A stretch of 64,000 nucleotides of DNA from Stappia sp. (GCA_002722295.1 PBLF01000004.1:84965-148964), one strand, 5' to 3'. Counted from the first letter of the stretch, positions 1-8,708 are shown. Notes: generated by a model from the letters alone, not told the origin. Program-made: numbers and translations.

Positions 1-276
1 GTTTCGATAAAGACCGACGAGCCGGGGCGGCTGCGTGCCCGCAAGGCCGGCTTCCTCCGAAAGCTCGCGCAGGGCCGCTTCGGGCGCGCTCTCGCCCGGA
101 TCCACCGCGCCACCCGGAAGGTACCAGCCCGGCATGTAGCGATGGCGCACGAGAAGCACATGACCGTTCGCGTCGAAGACCGCGATGCGAACACCCAGCG
201 TCACGGCGCGACGATGAAAGGTGAGCGCCATCGCGATGCGGCGCGCGAACGCCACGACCTTCAGTCCAGGCTTCAT
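1..276 (-). CDS. NUDIX hydrolase, 3' end cut by the window edge
   Basis: The first 92 codons of a NUDIX-family pyrophosphohydrolase are present; the rest lies beyond base 1. The Nudix box is complete at about residues 55-77: GGAVDPGES followed by ALRELSEEAGL, giving the G-x5-E-x7-RE-x2-EE-x-G pattern whose acidic residues bind Mg2+. The sequence just before it (VRHRYMPGWYLPGG) is typical of small NUDIX enzymes acting on nucleoside diphosphate derivatives. Substrate cannot be told from the fragment. Start is the ATG at 276-274; no strong Shine-Dalgarno is obvious. It reads away from the next genes, so it forms its own unit. Confidence 0.8.
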   Translation of the reverse strand, partial: MKPGLKVVAFARRIAMALTFHRRAVTLGVRIAVFDANGHVLLVRHRYMPGWYLPGGAVDPGESAPEAALRELSEEAGLAGTQPPRLVGLYRN

Positions 277-494
277 GGTCTTCCCTTCACGACAGGCCCT
301 GCCCGCGCCCGGAGCGCGGCATGCGATGGTTGCGCAATTGCTAATTCATCATGCGCCGGACGCATGGGTGACCCTCGGTCAACGCGCTTGTGACTCACAG
401 GCAGGATAACGATATTCCGCGTGCAGCAAGAAGGGCGATGAACCGCGATGCGGAAAACCGTCTCGCCCAGCCTGCCACACCCCAGGAGACTACG
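277..494. other. Intergenic stretch with no recognised gene
   Basis: This lies between the NUDIX gene and a possible 37-codon ORF and is part of a 535-base region without a conventional gene. I see no promoter, RNA gene or repeat here that I can defend; it presumably holds the NUDIX promoter on the minus strand. Confidence 0.4.
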
Positions 495-608
495 ATGTTG
501 ACCGCCCTGTTTGCACGCCGCTCCCCGCGTCGTTTCGTCTGGCGTCCGGCGGTCGATCTCACCAACCCGCGCATTGCGGCGGTGCTGACGACCTTCACGG
601 GCAACTGA
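495..608 (+). CDS. Possible 37-residue small basic protein
   Basis: A short ORF begins MLTALFARRSPRRF and ends TTFTGN. It is preceded by a clear Shine-Dalgarno (AGGAG, six bases before the ATG). The product is basic and has no recognisable domain. The following 130 bases carry a short stem (609-624, GACGGG/CCCGTC) and then a good rho-independent terminator, so the ORF with its terminator looks like an independent short transcript. I do not recognise a family. It could instead be a chance ORF inside a small RNA or untranslated region. Confidence 0.4.
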   Translation: MLTALFARRSPRRFVWRPAVDLTNPRIAAVLTTFTGN

Positions 609-741
609 GACGGGATCCCCCGTCGAAAGGTCCGTTGAGGCCCGTGCCGCGCGGCGCCTTTCCGCCTCCCCTTTCCTGATGGAGAGATCCATCGACAGAT
701 GGAACGGAACGGCGCCCGGCACGACCAGGACGACAAGCTTC

Positions 742-774
742 AAAAGCGCCCGGGCCCCGTCCGAGGCGCTTTTT
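742..774 (+). terminator. Rho-independent terminator
   Basis: A perfect 9-bp stem (AAAAGCGCC / GGCGCTTTT) with a 14-base loop runs into a T tract on the plus strand. It sits only 38 bases before the metallophosphoesterase ATG, so it should end the transcript carrying the small ORF at 495-608. Confidence 0.75.
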
Positions 775-811
775 GCTTGACCGGAGCCCTGCAAGCTTCC
801 GATGTGGGCAC

Positions 812-1807
812 ATGATCCGACTTGCCCACCTTTCCGATCCTCACTTGGGTCCGCTGCCGGCCGCGCGCTTGCGCGATCTCCTCTCCAAGCGCGTCATCGG
901 CTACGTGAACTGGCACCGCTCTCGCGCCCGCGCCATGACGGGCGCCTGGCTCGACGGTCTCCTGGCCGATCTGGACGCCTGCGCGCCGGATCACATCGCC
1001 CTGACAGGTGACCTGGTCAACATCGCGCTCGACCGCGAAATCGCCGCCGCCGCCGACTGGCTGGAAACCCTCGGACCGCCCGCCGACGTCTCGCTCGTCC
1101 CCGGCAATCACGACGCCTACGTCCAGGGGGCGCTCAAGCGTGCGAAGAAGGCCTGGGGTCCCTACATGACCGGGGACGGCGAGGACGAGCCGGGCTTTCC
1201 CTATGTGCGGCGACGCGGCCCCCTCGCCCTGGTCGGCGTGTCCAGCGCACGGGCCAGCGGGCCGTGGTTCGCCACCGGGCGACTTGGCAGCCGACAGGCC
1301 CGCCATCTGCGCGACACGCTCACCGACCTCGGCCGCGAGGGACTGTTTCGCGTCGTCATGATCCATCACCCGCCCCAGTCCGCCGCGACCGCCTGGAACA
1401 AGCGCCTCACCGATGCCTCGCGGGTGCGCGCCGCCGTCAAGCGCGCGGGCGCGGAACTCGTCCTGCACGGCCACACCCACCTTGCGACGCGGGAGACGAT
1501 CGAGGGGCCGCATGGCCCCGTGCCCGTGATCGGCGTGCCCTCCGCCTCCAATGGCCCCGGCCAACGCCGCCCGCCCGCCCGCTTCAATCTCTTCACCATC
1601 GACGGCGCGCCCGGAAACTGGCACTGCGAGATGGAGGAACGCGGCTATGCGCCGGTCGAGCGCGAGAAGCGCTCACGCCGCACGGCAAGACGCGACAGGC
1701 AGGCGAGAGGCGACAACTACCTGATCGAACTGGTACCCGAGACCGAAACCGCCCCGGCGGCGGAAGTCACCACGCTCGCGCGGCACACGCTGGAAATCCC
1801 TGGCTGA
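812..1807 (+). CDS. Calcineurin-like metallophosphoesterase
   Basis: A 331-residue cytoplasmic phosphoesterase of the calcineurin-like superfamily. The metal-binding motifs appear in order: DPHLG (residues 9-13), GDLVN (66-70), GNHD (98-101), HHPP (185-188) and HGHTH (219-223). This set defines a dinuclear metal centre that hydrolyses phosphomonoesters or diesters. The family includes class III cyclic-nucleotide phosphodiesterases and LpxH-like enzymes; the substrate here is not decidable. The C-terminal 70 residues are a charged extension beyond the catalytic core. The start at 812 (MIRLAHLSD) is preferred over an in-frame ATG at 773 because that one lies in the terminator and the beta-strand carrying DPH begins at MIRLAHL. 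Confidence 0.9.
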   Translation: MIRLAHLSDPHLGPLPAARLRDLLSKRVIGYVNWHRSRARAMTGAWLDGLLADLDACAPDHIALTGDLVNIALDREIAAAADWLETLGPPADVSLVPGNHDAYVQGALKRAKKAWGPYMTGDGEDEPGFPYVRRRGPLALVGVSSARASGPWFATGRLGSRQARHLRDTLTDLGREGLFRVVMIHHPPQSAATAWNKRLTDASRVRAAVKRAGAELVLHGHTHLATRETIEGPHGPVPVIGVPSASNGPGQRRPPARFNLFTIDGAPGNWHCEMEERGYAPVEREKRSRRTARRDRQARGDNYLIELVPETETAPAAEVTTLARHTLEIPG

Positions 1808-1850
1808 GGCGGACGCGCCACGTCCCGGTTTACGGGGTGGTGCTTGCAAG

Positions 1851-1883
1851 AAAAAGGCCCGCGTCCTCCGGGAGGCGGGCCCT
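1851..1883 (-). terminator. Rho-independent terminator of the minus-strand gene at 1929-2537
   Basis: Read on the minus strand, a GGCCCGC/GCGGGCC stem runs into TTTTT. It lies about 45 bases past the stop of the upstream unknown gene. Confidence 0.65.
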
Positions 1884-1887
1884 TGAG

Positions 1888-1924
1888 TGTCTCGTGCGAA
1901 CGGGGAATGTCTCGTGCGAACGGG
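1888..1924. repeat. Two tandem 17-bp direct repeats
   Basis: The 17-base sequence TGTCTCGTGCGAACGGG occurs at 1888-1904 and again at 1908-1924, with a 20-base period. It lies between the terminator and the stop codon of the minus-strand gene. The role is unknown; a replication-slippage duplication is a simple explanation. Confidence 0.8.
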
Positions 1925-1928
1925 CACG

Positions 1929-2537
1929 TCAGATCGGGTTGGCGAACCACGCATAGCCGATCAGGCCGACGACGCCGACCAGAAGCCCGATGGCGAAGGC
2001 GGCAAACGGCGCCCACAGGCCGCGCACATGCGGAACCGGAGCCGCCTCGGCGCCGGCACCCGGCGTCGCCGCCGCCTGATCCTCGCGAGGCGCCTCGCGC
2101 AGGCGCTTGCTCAGCCAGTCGCCCTCCACCGTCCGCTCGCGCTCGAGCACGCGCTCGGCGATGTACTCGGTGATGCAGTCGGCCATGTCCTCGAGGTCCG
2201 CGGTCTCGAGAATCACCGTACGGCCGAGACGCGTGTCCTTGACAAAGCGATAGACACGCTTGTCGCGTCCCATGGCCACATGGCTGGTGATGTCGATCCA
2301 CAGGCGGGGAATGTTGCCCGGCACGATCTGGAAGGAGAACTGGTCGTCGTCCTCGGGAACTTCCTTGAAGACGTCCGTGAGCTCCTCGCACAGCAATTCC
2401 AGCCGTGCGCGCTCCGATTCCTGAAGCTCGATCACGACGTCGGTTCGCTCCACCTCGGCGAACTTCACCTTCCGGATAGCCTCCCGGAGGCTGCGCACCT
2501 TGGCGTGGGGTACGACATTGTCGCGGGTTCTGCTCAT
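1929..2537 (-). CDS. Unknown protein with C-terminal membrane anchor
   Basis: A 202-residue protein that I do not assign to a named family. Residues 1-150 are charged and look like a compact soluble domain (REAIRKVKFAEVERTDVVIEL near the start, a long acidic stretch EVPEDDDQF, then IPRLWIDITSHVAM). A proline/alanine linker follows, and a single hydrophobic segment near residues 175-197 ends four residues before the C-terminus, so it should be tail-anchored with the bulk in the cytoplasm. The promoter region holds a CtrA-like site (2579-2593) and a GAATC (GANTC) methylation site at 2564, so cell-cycle control is plausible. It is followed by its own terminator, hence monocistronic. Confidence 0.75.
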   Translation of the reverse strand: MSRTRDNVVPHAKVRSLREAIRKVKFAEVERTDVVIELQESERARLELLCEELTDVFKEVPEDDDQFSFQIVPGNIPRLWIDITSHVAMGRDKRVYRFVKDTRLGRTVILETADLEDMADCITEYIAERVLERERTVEGDWLSKRLREAPREDQAAATPGAGAEAAPVPHVRGLWAPFAAFAIGLLVGVVGLIGYAWFANPI

Positions 2538-2578
2538 TCGTCCGTCCGTTCCAGGCTACTCGTCGAATCTTCGGCAGG

Positions 2579-2593
2579 TAAACGAAGCCTTAA
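2579..2593 (-). promoter_or_regulatory. CtrA-box-like site upstream of the gene at 1929-2537
   Basis: On the minus strand the sequence is TTAA-GGCTTCG-TTTA, matching TTAA-N7-TTAA at 7 of 8 positions, 42-56 bases before the start codon. A GANTC site lies between it and the gene. CtrA binding is inferred from the consensus only. Confidence 0.45.
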
Positions 2594-2703
2594 CAAAGAT
2601 GATTACCATAAAGTACCGGCTGTCGCATCTTGCAACCCCCGTTCGAAGGGGGTCATCCACCAACAAACCGTTCAACATGGTTAACAACAATCAGGACTTA
2701 TTC

Positions 2704-3180
2704 ATGGCAACAGTGTCCAGCACCGACCGCGTCCGCGAGGCCGCATCCGCCGCCGGTCTCTCGATCGAGATCGTGGAGATGCCCGCCTCAACCCGCAGCG
2801 CGGCCGACGCGGCGGCCGCCTGTGGCTGCTCGGTCGCGGAAATCGTCAAGTCGCTCGTCTTCCTCGGCGCGACCAGCGACGATGTCCTGCTCCTGCTGGT
2901 CGCGGGCGACAACCGCGTCGACGAGGAAGCGGTGGCCGCACGCATCGGCGAGCCCCTTGTCCGCCCGAACGGCCGCCTCGTGCGCGAACGCACGGGCTTC
3001 GCCATCGGCGGCGTCTCCCCGCTCGGACACAAGCCCGAAACCAGAATCTTTATCGATGAGGACCTTAGCCGATTCGAGACCGTGTGGGCCGCCGCCGGAA
3101 CACCCAACAGCGTGTTTCGCACAACTCCTGACGATCTCCTGCGCGCCACCGGCGCCATCCGGCTGAAAATGACCGCCTGA
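2704..3180 (+). CDS. YbaK/EbsC-type aminoacyl-tRNA deacylase
   Basis: A 158-residue protein of the YbaK/ProX/EbsC fold, which hydrolyses mischarged aminoacyl-tRNA (Cys-tRNA-Pro or Ala-tRNA-Pro types). Visible family features are the CSVAEIVKSLVF segment, with the conserved lysine used in catalysis, the LLLLVAGDNRVDE strand, the FAIGGVSPLGH loop, and the C-terminal GTPNSVFRTTPDDLL region. Length is normal for a free-standing deacylase. The start at 2704 has an AGGA at a good distance; longer in-frame starts upstream lack family similarity. It is divergent from the membrane-anchored unknown gene and appears to stand alone. Confidence 0.88.
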   Translation: MATVSSTDRVREAASAAGLSIEIVEMPASTRSAADAAAACGCSVAEIVKSLVFLGATSDDVLLLLVAGDNRVDEEAVAARIGEPLVRPNGRLVRERTGFAIGGVSPLGHKPETRIFIDEDLSRFETVWAAAGTPNSVFRTTPDDLLRATGAIRLKMTA

Positions 3181-3230
3181 GTCTCACGTATCCGTCGCCG
3201 CGTGCCATCACTCCGGCGCGCGGCGGCGCG

Positions 3231-3851
3231 TCACTCTTCCCCGATCACCGGAACATGGCCGGCCGCCTCAAGCGGCAGCACGCCGGCAAGACGCGGATCG
3301 TCGGCGATCTCGATGGCGCGCTTGTAGGGGGTGAAGCCGCTCGAGCGGTAGAAGCCAAGCGCCTGCGGGCTGTCGGCGGTGCAGGTGTGCACGAAGAACC
3401 GCGACATGCCTGGGCGCGACCACACGCGGGCGAGCGCCTCGTTCATCAGCCAGCGTCCGGCCCCGTTGCCGATCTCCTCCGCCACGAGACCGAAATAGGC
3501 AAGCTCCGCCTCGCCCTCGGTCGTGAAGTCCAGTTCCAGCAGGCCGACCGGCTCGGCGACACCCCGCCTGTGGCAGAACCACAGCTCGTAGCCGGGACGC
3601 GTCAGCAGCGCGGCCAGATCCGCGTCGCTCTCGGCAAGACGGCCGAACCACAGCCATTCGTCGCCGATCCTTCGGAAAAGCGAGCGGTATTGCGCCGGAT
3701 CCGGATCGGTGATCCGCGTCAGGGAGAGGTCCGGCCGCGATACCGGCCTCGCCAGCGGCCGGGCCCGCATCTCCAGATAGGTGACGATGGAAGCGACCTT
3801 GCCGGCGGGCAGGTCCGTGTAGCCGGAAAGATCGACCGAAATCCTCGACAT
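3231..3851 (-). CDS. GNAT family N-acetyltransferase
   Basis: A 206-residue GCN5-related acetyltransferase. The acetyl-CoA fold is seen from about residue 55: GDEWLWFGRL, then the strand VGLLELDF, AELAYFGLVAEEIGNGAGRWLMNEAL (motif A, with the GNGAGRW pyrophosphate-binding loop) and FVHTCTADSPQALGFYRSSGFTPYKR (motif B). The acceptor is unknown. The start at 3851 (MSRISVDLSG) is chosen because the longer reading adds a basic, low-complexity stretch. It is divergent from the agmatine deiminase gene. Confidence 0.85.
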   Translation of the reverse strand: MSRISVDLSGYTDLPAGKVASIVTYLEMRARPLARPVSRPDLSLTRITDPDPAQYRSLFRRIGDEWLWFGRLAESDADLAALLTRPGYELWFCHRRGVAEPVGLLELDFTTEGEAELAYFGLVAEEIGNGAGRWLMNEALARVWSRPGMSRFFVHTCTADSPQALGFYRSSGFTPYKRAIEIADDPRLAGVLPLEAAGHVPVIGEE

Positions 3852-4171
3852 GACGTACTCAGCTCCCACTGCAACAGGATGTCCCGACACAAGTCGGGTA
3901 CGGCCTCTGCCCCCGCTTTGCAAGCCACCGCGCACACGGCCTCCCTCACACAGCCCCGCTCACACGACCCTGCGCAATCCGTCGTTGGTCGGGATCGCGG
4001 CATCGGCTAGGGTGTGCCCCCGGAAGCCGGAGGCATCATGCGTTCCACGATCTTCACCGCACCGCAGATGCCCTGCGCTCCCGAAAGGGTCGAACGCCTC
4101 GATCGCGCGGGAGCGTTCGACACCTGGGGACGAGCGCGATTAAGCCCCTTCCCCCCGAGGCTCTCTCCTCC
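3852..4171. other. Divergent intergenic region between GNAT and agmatine deiminase genes
   Basis: 320 bases separate two divergent starts and must carry both promoters. An ORF opening at 4038 (MRSTIFTAPQ) runs into agmatine deiminase in another frame and has no family features, so I do not call it. No operator stands out. Confidence 0.4.
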
Positions 4172-5281
4172 ATGCCCGCGGCCGACGGCTTCAGGATGCC
4201 CGGCGAATTCGAACCCCATCGCGGTTGCTGGATGCTGTGGCCGAAGCGGCCGGACAACTGGCGTGAGAACGCAAGGCCCGCGCAGGCGGCCTTTGCAGCC
4301 GTGGCCGCCGCCATCCATGCTTCCGATCCGGTCACCATGGCGGTGGCGCCGGAGTGTTACGACGAGGCGCGTACCCTGCTCGCGCCCGGTATCCGTGTCG
4401 TCGAGATCGAGAGCGACGACGCCTGGATGCGCGACACCGGACCCACCTTCGTGGTCGACGACAGCGGGCACAGCCGGGCCGTGGACTGGCGCTTCAACGC
4501 CTGGGGCGGCAGCCTCGACGGTCTCTACTGGCCCTGGGACAGGGACGATGCGGTCGCCGGAGAGGTGGCGCGGGTGGAAGGCGTGGAGCGATATCGCGCG
4601 CCTTTCGTGCTGGAGGGCGGCGCGATCCATGTCGACGGCGAGGGAACGCTGATCACCACCGAGGAATGCCTGCTCAGCGACGGCCGCAATCCGGACCTGA
4701 CCAGAACCCGGATCGAGGAACTCTTGCGGGCCTATCTCGGCGTCAGCACCATCGTGTGGGTTCCGCGCGGCGTTTTCCGTGACGAGACGAGCGGGCATGT
4801 CGACAATCTGCTGCATGTCTGCGCGCCCGGCGTCGTCGCCCTGAGCTGGACCGACGACCGTGAGGACCCGCAATACGAGCGCTCCGCCGAGGCGCTGGCC
4901 TGCCTGCAGGCCGCCCGCGACGCCCGCGGACGCGCCTTTGAGATCGTGAAGATGCCCATGCCGGGGCCCCTCTTCATGAGCGCGGACGAAGCGGCCGGCA
5001 TCGAGGCGGCGGACAGTGGAATGTCACGCCAGGCAGGCGAGCGGCTCGCGGCAAGCTACTGCAACTTCTACATAGGCAATACGCGGGTCGTCTTCCCGCT
5101 GCTCGACCCGGCGCACGACGGGACGGCCCGCGGTCTGCTGACGAAACTGTTTCCAGGCCGCGAGATCGTCGGTGTTCCAGGACGCGAGATCCTGCTGGGC
5201 GGCGGCAACATCCACTGCATCACACAGCAGGTTCCCGTCTCGGGAAACGGGACGGGCGGTGCAAACGGCAACGCCCGTTAA
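4172..5281 (+). CDS. aguA: Agmatine deiminase
   Basis: A 369-residue enzyme of the guanidine-modifying superfamily that converts agmatine to N-carbamoylputrescine in polyamine biosynthesis or agmatine use. Hallmarks are PGEFEPHRGCWMLWP at the N-terminus, the substrate-binding DDAWMRDTGPTF, VLEGGAIHVDGEGT, DETSGHVDN with the catalytic histidine, and GGGNIHCITQQ, where Cys349 is the nucleophile. Length is normal. The usual partner, N-carbamoylputrescine amidase (aguB), is not adjacent and not in the window, so the next step must be encoded elsewhere. A short unknown gene follows after 86 bases. Confidence 0.95.
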   Translation: MPAADGFRMPGEFEPHRGCWMLWPKRPDNWRENARPAQAAFAAVAAAIHASDPVTMAVAPECYDEARTLLAPGIRVVEIESDDAWMRDTGPTFVVDDSGHSRAVDWRFNAWGGSLDGLYWPWDRDDAVAGEVARVEGVERYRAPFVLEGGAIHVDGEGTLITTEECLLSDGRNPDLTRTRIEELLRAYLGVSTIVWVPRGVFRDETSGHVDNLLHVCAPGVVALSWTDDREDPQYERSAEALACLQAARDARGRAFEIVKMPMPGPLFMSADEAAGIEAADSGMSRQAGERLAASYCNFYIGNTRVVFPLLDPAHDGTARGLLTKLFPGREIVGVPGREILLGGGNIHCITQQVPVSGNGTGGANGNAR

Positions 5282-5367
5282 GGGCCTGTTTACCCTTTCC
5301 TGCGAGGCTGAGAGAACTTGCAACTCGAACAGGACGGTCATCGTGGCCGCCAGGATCGCAAGGGCAG

Positions 5368-5646
5368 ATGGGCCTCCTCGGGATCAAATCGTCGTCGCAG
5401 AACTTCTCCTTCTACGAGCGCAACAAGGCGTGGCGTGCGAAGCAGAAGGAGCATAACGAGCGATTCATGAACCAGCAGGCCGCCGCGTCGAACCTGTTCG
5501 CCGTCGGCGTTTCCTCGGCCCAGAGCGCGACCGAACTGCTGTTCCAGAAGGTTGCCCAGCGCGTTCAGAACGAGGCCAAGACCAAGATCGCCGAACAGAA
5601 CGGCGCGATCGACAAGGCCATCGAAAGCCTCGACATCAAGGTCTGA
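5368..5646 (+). CDS. Small unknown protein, helical
   Basis: A 92-residue protein of unknown function beginning MGLLGIKSSSQNFSFY. The middle (residues 20-40) is rich in Lys, Glu, Asn and Gln (ERNKAWRAKQKEHNERFMNQQ), and the C-terminal half is amphipathic (QKVAQRVQNEAKTKIAEQNG), so it is predicted to be mostly alpha-helical and possibly self-associating. There is no signal peptide or membrane segment. An AGGG lies just before the ATG. Codon use matches its neighbours. It lies between agmatine deiminase and the flagellar block, but nothing in the sequence links it to either. Confidence 0.7.
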   Translation: MGLLGIKSSSQNFSFYERNKAWRAKQKEHNERFMNQQAAASNLFAVGVSSAQSATELLFQKVAQRVQNEAKTKIAEQNGAIDKAIESLDIKV

Positions 5647-5885
5647 GCCGGCTTCTTCCCGAAAACAAGTCGATCACGTTCTTCCAACGGGAAAACGGAC
5701 GGGCGTCGCGCCTGCTCGCAGTCATGCACCCTCCCCATTCTCAAGCGCATGTTGCCTGAGACACTCCCGGTCATTTATGGCGACACCCGCCGGACGTGGA
5801 CGTGCCCGGTGCCCCCTTGCGGACACGCAAAGGGCACGCCAGCATGGCGGGCCCTGGTAAAAGGCGTGTACGGGTCAATTGAAAA

Positions 5886-6425
5886 TCAGCGACCGGTCAA
5901 TTCCAGCAAGAGGCCGGTTCGGTTCCCGGTCTGCCGGAAAGGCTCATCCGCGTATTGCACCATGACGGTCGAGAACGGAATGCCTCCCAGCTTCAGGTCA
6001 TCAACCGCGCCATTTTCGACCGCATCGGAATCGGCCCATATCTCACCGCGGTATCCATAGGCGCCATCGGGCTTGTCGTAGATCGTTCCTTCTTCGCCGA
6101 ACCGCTGCTTCAAGTCGGCGTTGACGACTTCATAGGCCTCGGCACCGGCTTCGGGAAACTGCACATCGCACAGGTCGTTACCAAACTTCTCGCCAACGCC
6201 GACCAGAACCGGCACACCATTGAGGCTCCCCTTGTAGCCCCTCTCGGCGAAGGGGTTGGCAGGCTTGCCCTCGACTGCCGCCAGGTCATGGCCCTCGCCG
6301 GTCGCGCCGCTCAGCGCCTGCTGGCAGAGGCCTACTGCACCATCAACCAGGCCATCCTGAGCCACAGCTCCGGAGGCGGTCAGCACAGCCACGGATGCAA
6401 GAAGGCCGATAAATCCGATTTTCAT
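5886..6425 (-). CDS. Exported protein of unknown function
   Basis: A 179-residue protein with a clear Sec signal peptide: MKIGF, a hydrophobic core, then SGAVAQ-DG with likely cleavage after AVAQ or AVA. The mature part holds two cysteines (GLCQQAL and DLCDVQF) that could form a disulphide, and a tyrosine/glycine-rich segment (YDKPDGAYGYRGEIW). I do not recognise a domain. The ATG has a GAGGTGACCAA leader. It is a single gene between unrelated neighbours; a periplasmic location is inferred from the signal peptide. Confidence 0.8.
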   Translation of the reverse strand: MKIGFIGLLASVAVLTASGAVAQDGLVDGAVGLCQQALSGATGEGHDLAAVEGKPANPFAERGYKGSLNGVPVLVGVGEKFGNDLCDVQFPEAGAEAYEVVNADLKQRFGEEGTIYDKPDGAYGYRGEIWADSDAVENGAVDDLKLGGIPFSTVMVQYADEPFRQTGNRTGLLLELTGR

Positions 6426-6539
6426 TTGGTCACCTCAACGATTTGACCGGCAATACCTACGGTCTGGATCGTTGAACTCAAGTCTTTCCAAGGAGTTCCA
6501 CAGAAATTCCTTGTCCGGACGGACCTGTCCCGTTTGTGG

Positions 6540-8708
6540 CTAGATCGTGCCGACCGTCTTCAGCCGGGCCCGCGAGTGGACCTCGTTCTGGCTCATCACC
6601 GTGGTGTGGGCGCGGAACCGCTCGACGATGGAGCGCACGAAGGGCCTTGTCTGCGGCGAGGTCAGCAGCACGGGGACCTCGCCGGCCTGGGCCGCCTGCT
6701 CGAAGGCGTCGCGCACGAGGCGGACGAACTCCTGCAGCCTGGACGGCGCCATCGCGAGCGAACGGTCGTCGCCCTCGCCCGAAAGCGACTCGATGAACGC
6801 CTGCTCCCACTGCGGCGACAGGGCGATGAGCGGCAGGTAACCGCCGGGCGCCGTGTTGGCCGCCGAGATCTGGCGCGCAAGGCGCGTCCGCACGTGTTCG
6901 GCGATGGTCGCCGGGTTGCGGGAGAAGCCGACCGCCTCGGCAATGCCTTCCAGGATGGTGCCCAGATCCCGCACCGAGACACGCTCCGCAAGCAGCGCCT
7001 GGAGCACCCGCTGAATGCCGGAAACGGTGATCTGGCCGGGAACGAGGTCCTCCACCAGCTTGGCCTGCTCGCCGGTGATCTCCTTGAGCAGCTTCTGCAC
7101 GTCCGCGTAGGTGATGAGTTCGGACACGTTCGCGCGGATGGTCTCCGTGAGATGGGTGGCAAGCACCGTCGCCGGGTCGACGACCGTGTAGCCGCGCAGC
7201 GCCGCATCCTCGCGGTACTGGCCCTCGACCCAGGTCGCGGGAAGGCCGAACGTCGGCTCCGTGGTATGCGTGCCCGGCAGCTTGACCTGGCCGCCCGCCG
7301 GATCCATGACCATGAAGTGGCCCGGGAAGAGCTGACCGTTGCCGGCCGCGACTTCCTTGACCTTGATGACGTAGTCGTTGGCGCCGAGCTGGATGTTGTC
7401 CAGGATGCGCACCGGCGGCATGAGGATGCCGAGATCCGAGGCGAGCTGACGGCGCAGCGCCTTGATCTGTTCGGTAAGCTGGTCGCTCTCCGCGCCCTGG
7501 CCATTGATGAGCGGCAGCAGCGCATAGCCCAGCTCGATGCGCAGTTCGTCCATCTTGAGCGACTCGGTGATCGGCGGCTCCGTCGGCGCCGGCGGCTCCG
7601 CCGCCGCCGCCTCGATCGCCGCGACCTCGGCCTCCTGCACCGCCTGGGTCTGCTTGCGGCTCGAGGTATAGGCGAGATAGCCGGCAAGTCCTGCCATCCC
7701 GAGGAACGGCAGCAGCGGAATGCCCGGCAACATGGCCAGGACCACCATCACGAAGGACGACATGCCGAGCGCCTTGGGATAGCCCGAGAGCTGACGTCCC
7801 AGCGCCTTGTCGGCCGCGCCCGAGACGCCGGCCTTGGAGACGAGCAGGCCGGCGGCGGTGGAGACCACCAGCGCCGGGATCTGCGACACCAGACCGTCAC
7901 CGATGGTCAGCAGCGTGTAGGTCGTCGCGGCCTGCGAGAAGGTCAGCTCCATCTGCGCCACGCCGATGATGATGCCCGCGACGATGTTGATGAAGGTGAT
8001 GAGCAGGCCCGCGATGGCGTCGCCGCGCACGAACTTCGACGCACCGTCCATGGCGCCGAAGAAGGAACTCTCGTCCTCCAGGTCCTTGCGGCGCTGGCGG
8101 GCGACGGTTTCGTCGATCAGGCCGGCGGACAGATCGGCGTCGATGGCCATCTGCTTGCCGGGCATCGCATCCAGGGTGAAGCGCGCCGCGACTTCCGCGA
8201 TACGCCCCGAACCCTTGGTGATGACGACGAAGTTCACGATCACCAGGATCGAGAACACGATGATGCCGATGACGAAATTGCCGCCCATCACGAAGTTGCC
8301 GAAGGCCTGGATGACCTGTCCGGCGGCATCCGTGCCCTCGTGGCCGTTGGCCAGGATCAGGCGCGTGGAGGCGAGGTTCAGCGCCAGGCGCATCATCGTC
8401 GCGATGAGCAGCACCGTGGGAAACGAGGAAAACTCGAGCGGCTTCTGGATGAAGAGGCCGGTCATGAGAATGAGCACGGAAAAGATGATCGACACGGCCA
8501 GGAACAGGTCGAGCATCATCGCCGGCATCGGCAGGATGAGCACAACCAGGATGACCATGACGCCGAGCGCGAGCGCGATGTCGCCGCGCCGGATCGTGTC
8601 CCAGATCGCGGCAAGGTCCAGACCGGGAAGTCCGCCCCCCGAACGCGCCGAAGCGCCGGTCGTCTTGACCGGCGCCTGCGCCTCGCTCGCTGCCGTCACA
8701 TCGCTCAT
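6540..8708 (-). CDS. flhA: Flagellar export apparatus protein FlhA
   Basis: A 722-residue inner-membrane component of the flagellar type III export gate. The N-terminal half carries about eight membrane segments (from residue 45, ALALGVMVILVVLILPM) and the FHIPEP-type signature region TRLILANGHEGTDAAGQVIQAFG. The cytoplasmic half (residues about 370-722) contains the FlhA-C domains that form the nonameric ring binding export chaperones (SELITYADVQKLL, GYLPLIALSP). Length is normal. It is the last gene of the fliF-type operon, 59 bases after flbD. Confidence 0.97.
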   Translation of the reverse strand: MSDVTAASEAQAPVKTTGASARSGGGLPGLDLAAIWDTIRRGDIALALGVMVILVVLILPMPAMMLDLFLAVSIIFSVLILMTGLFIQKPLEFSSFPTVLLIATMMRLALNLASTRLILANGHEGTDAAGQVIQAFGNFVMGGNFVIGIIVFSILVIVNFVVITKGSGRIAEVAARFTLDAMPGKQMAIDADLSAGLIDETVARQRRKDLEDESSFFGAMDGASKFVRGDAIAGLLITFINIVAGIIIGVAQMELTFSQAATTYTLLTIGDGLVSQIPALVVSTAAGLLVSKAGVSGAADKALGRQLSGYPKALGMSSFVMVVLAMLPGIPLLPFLGMAGLAGYLAYTSSRKQTQAVQEAEVAAIEAAAAEPPAPTEPPITESLKMDELRIELGYALLPLINGQGAESDQLTEQIKALRRQLASDLGILMPPVRILDNIQLGANDYVIKVKEVAAGNGQLFPGHFMVMDPAGGQVKLPGTHTTEPTFGLPATWVEGQYREDAALRGYTVVDPATVLATHLTETIRANVSELITYADVQKLLKEITGEQAKLVEDLVPGQITVSGIQRVLQALLAERVSVRDLGTILEGIAEAVGFSRNPATIAEHVRTRLARQISAANTAPGGYLPLIALSPQWEQAFIESLSGEGDDRSLAMAPSRLQEFVRLVRDAFEQAAQAGEVPVLLTSPQTRPFVRSIVERFRAHTTVMSQNEVHSRARLKTVGTI

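Noticed and set aside
4038-4652. ORF starting MRSTIFTAPQ before agmatine deiminase
   Set aside because: It overlaps aguA in another frame for most of its length and turns into low-complexity Pro/Arg/Ser sequence.
5803-5843. Hairpin GTGCCC...GGGCAC near 5.8 kb
   Set aside because: Interrupted stem with mismatches and no T tract, so neither a terminator nor a riboswitch call is justified.
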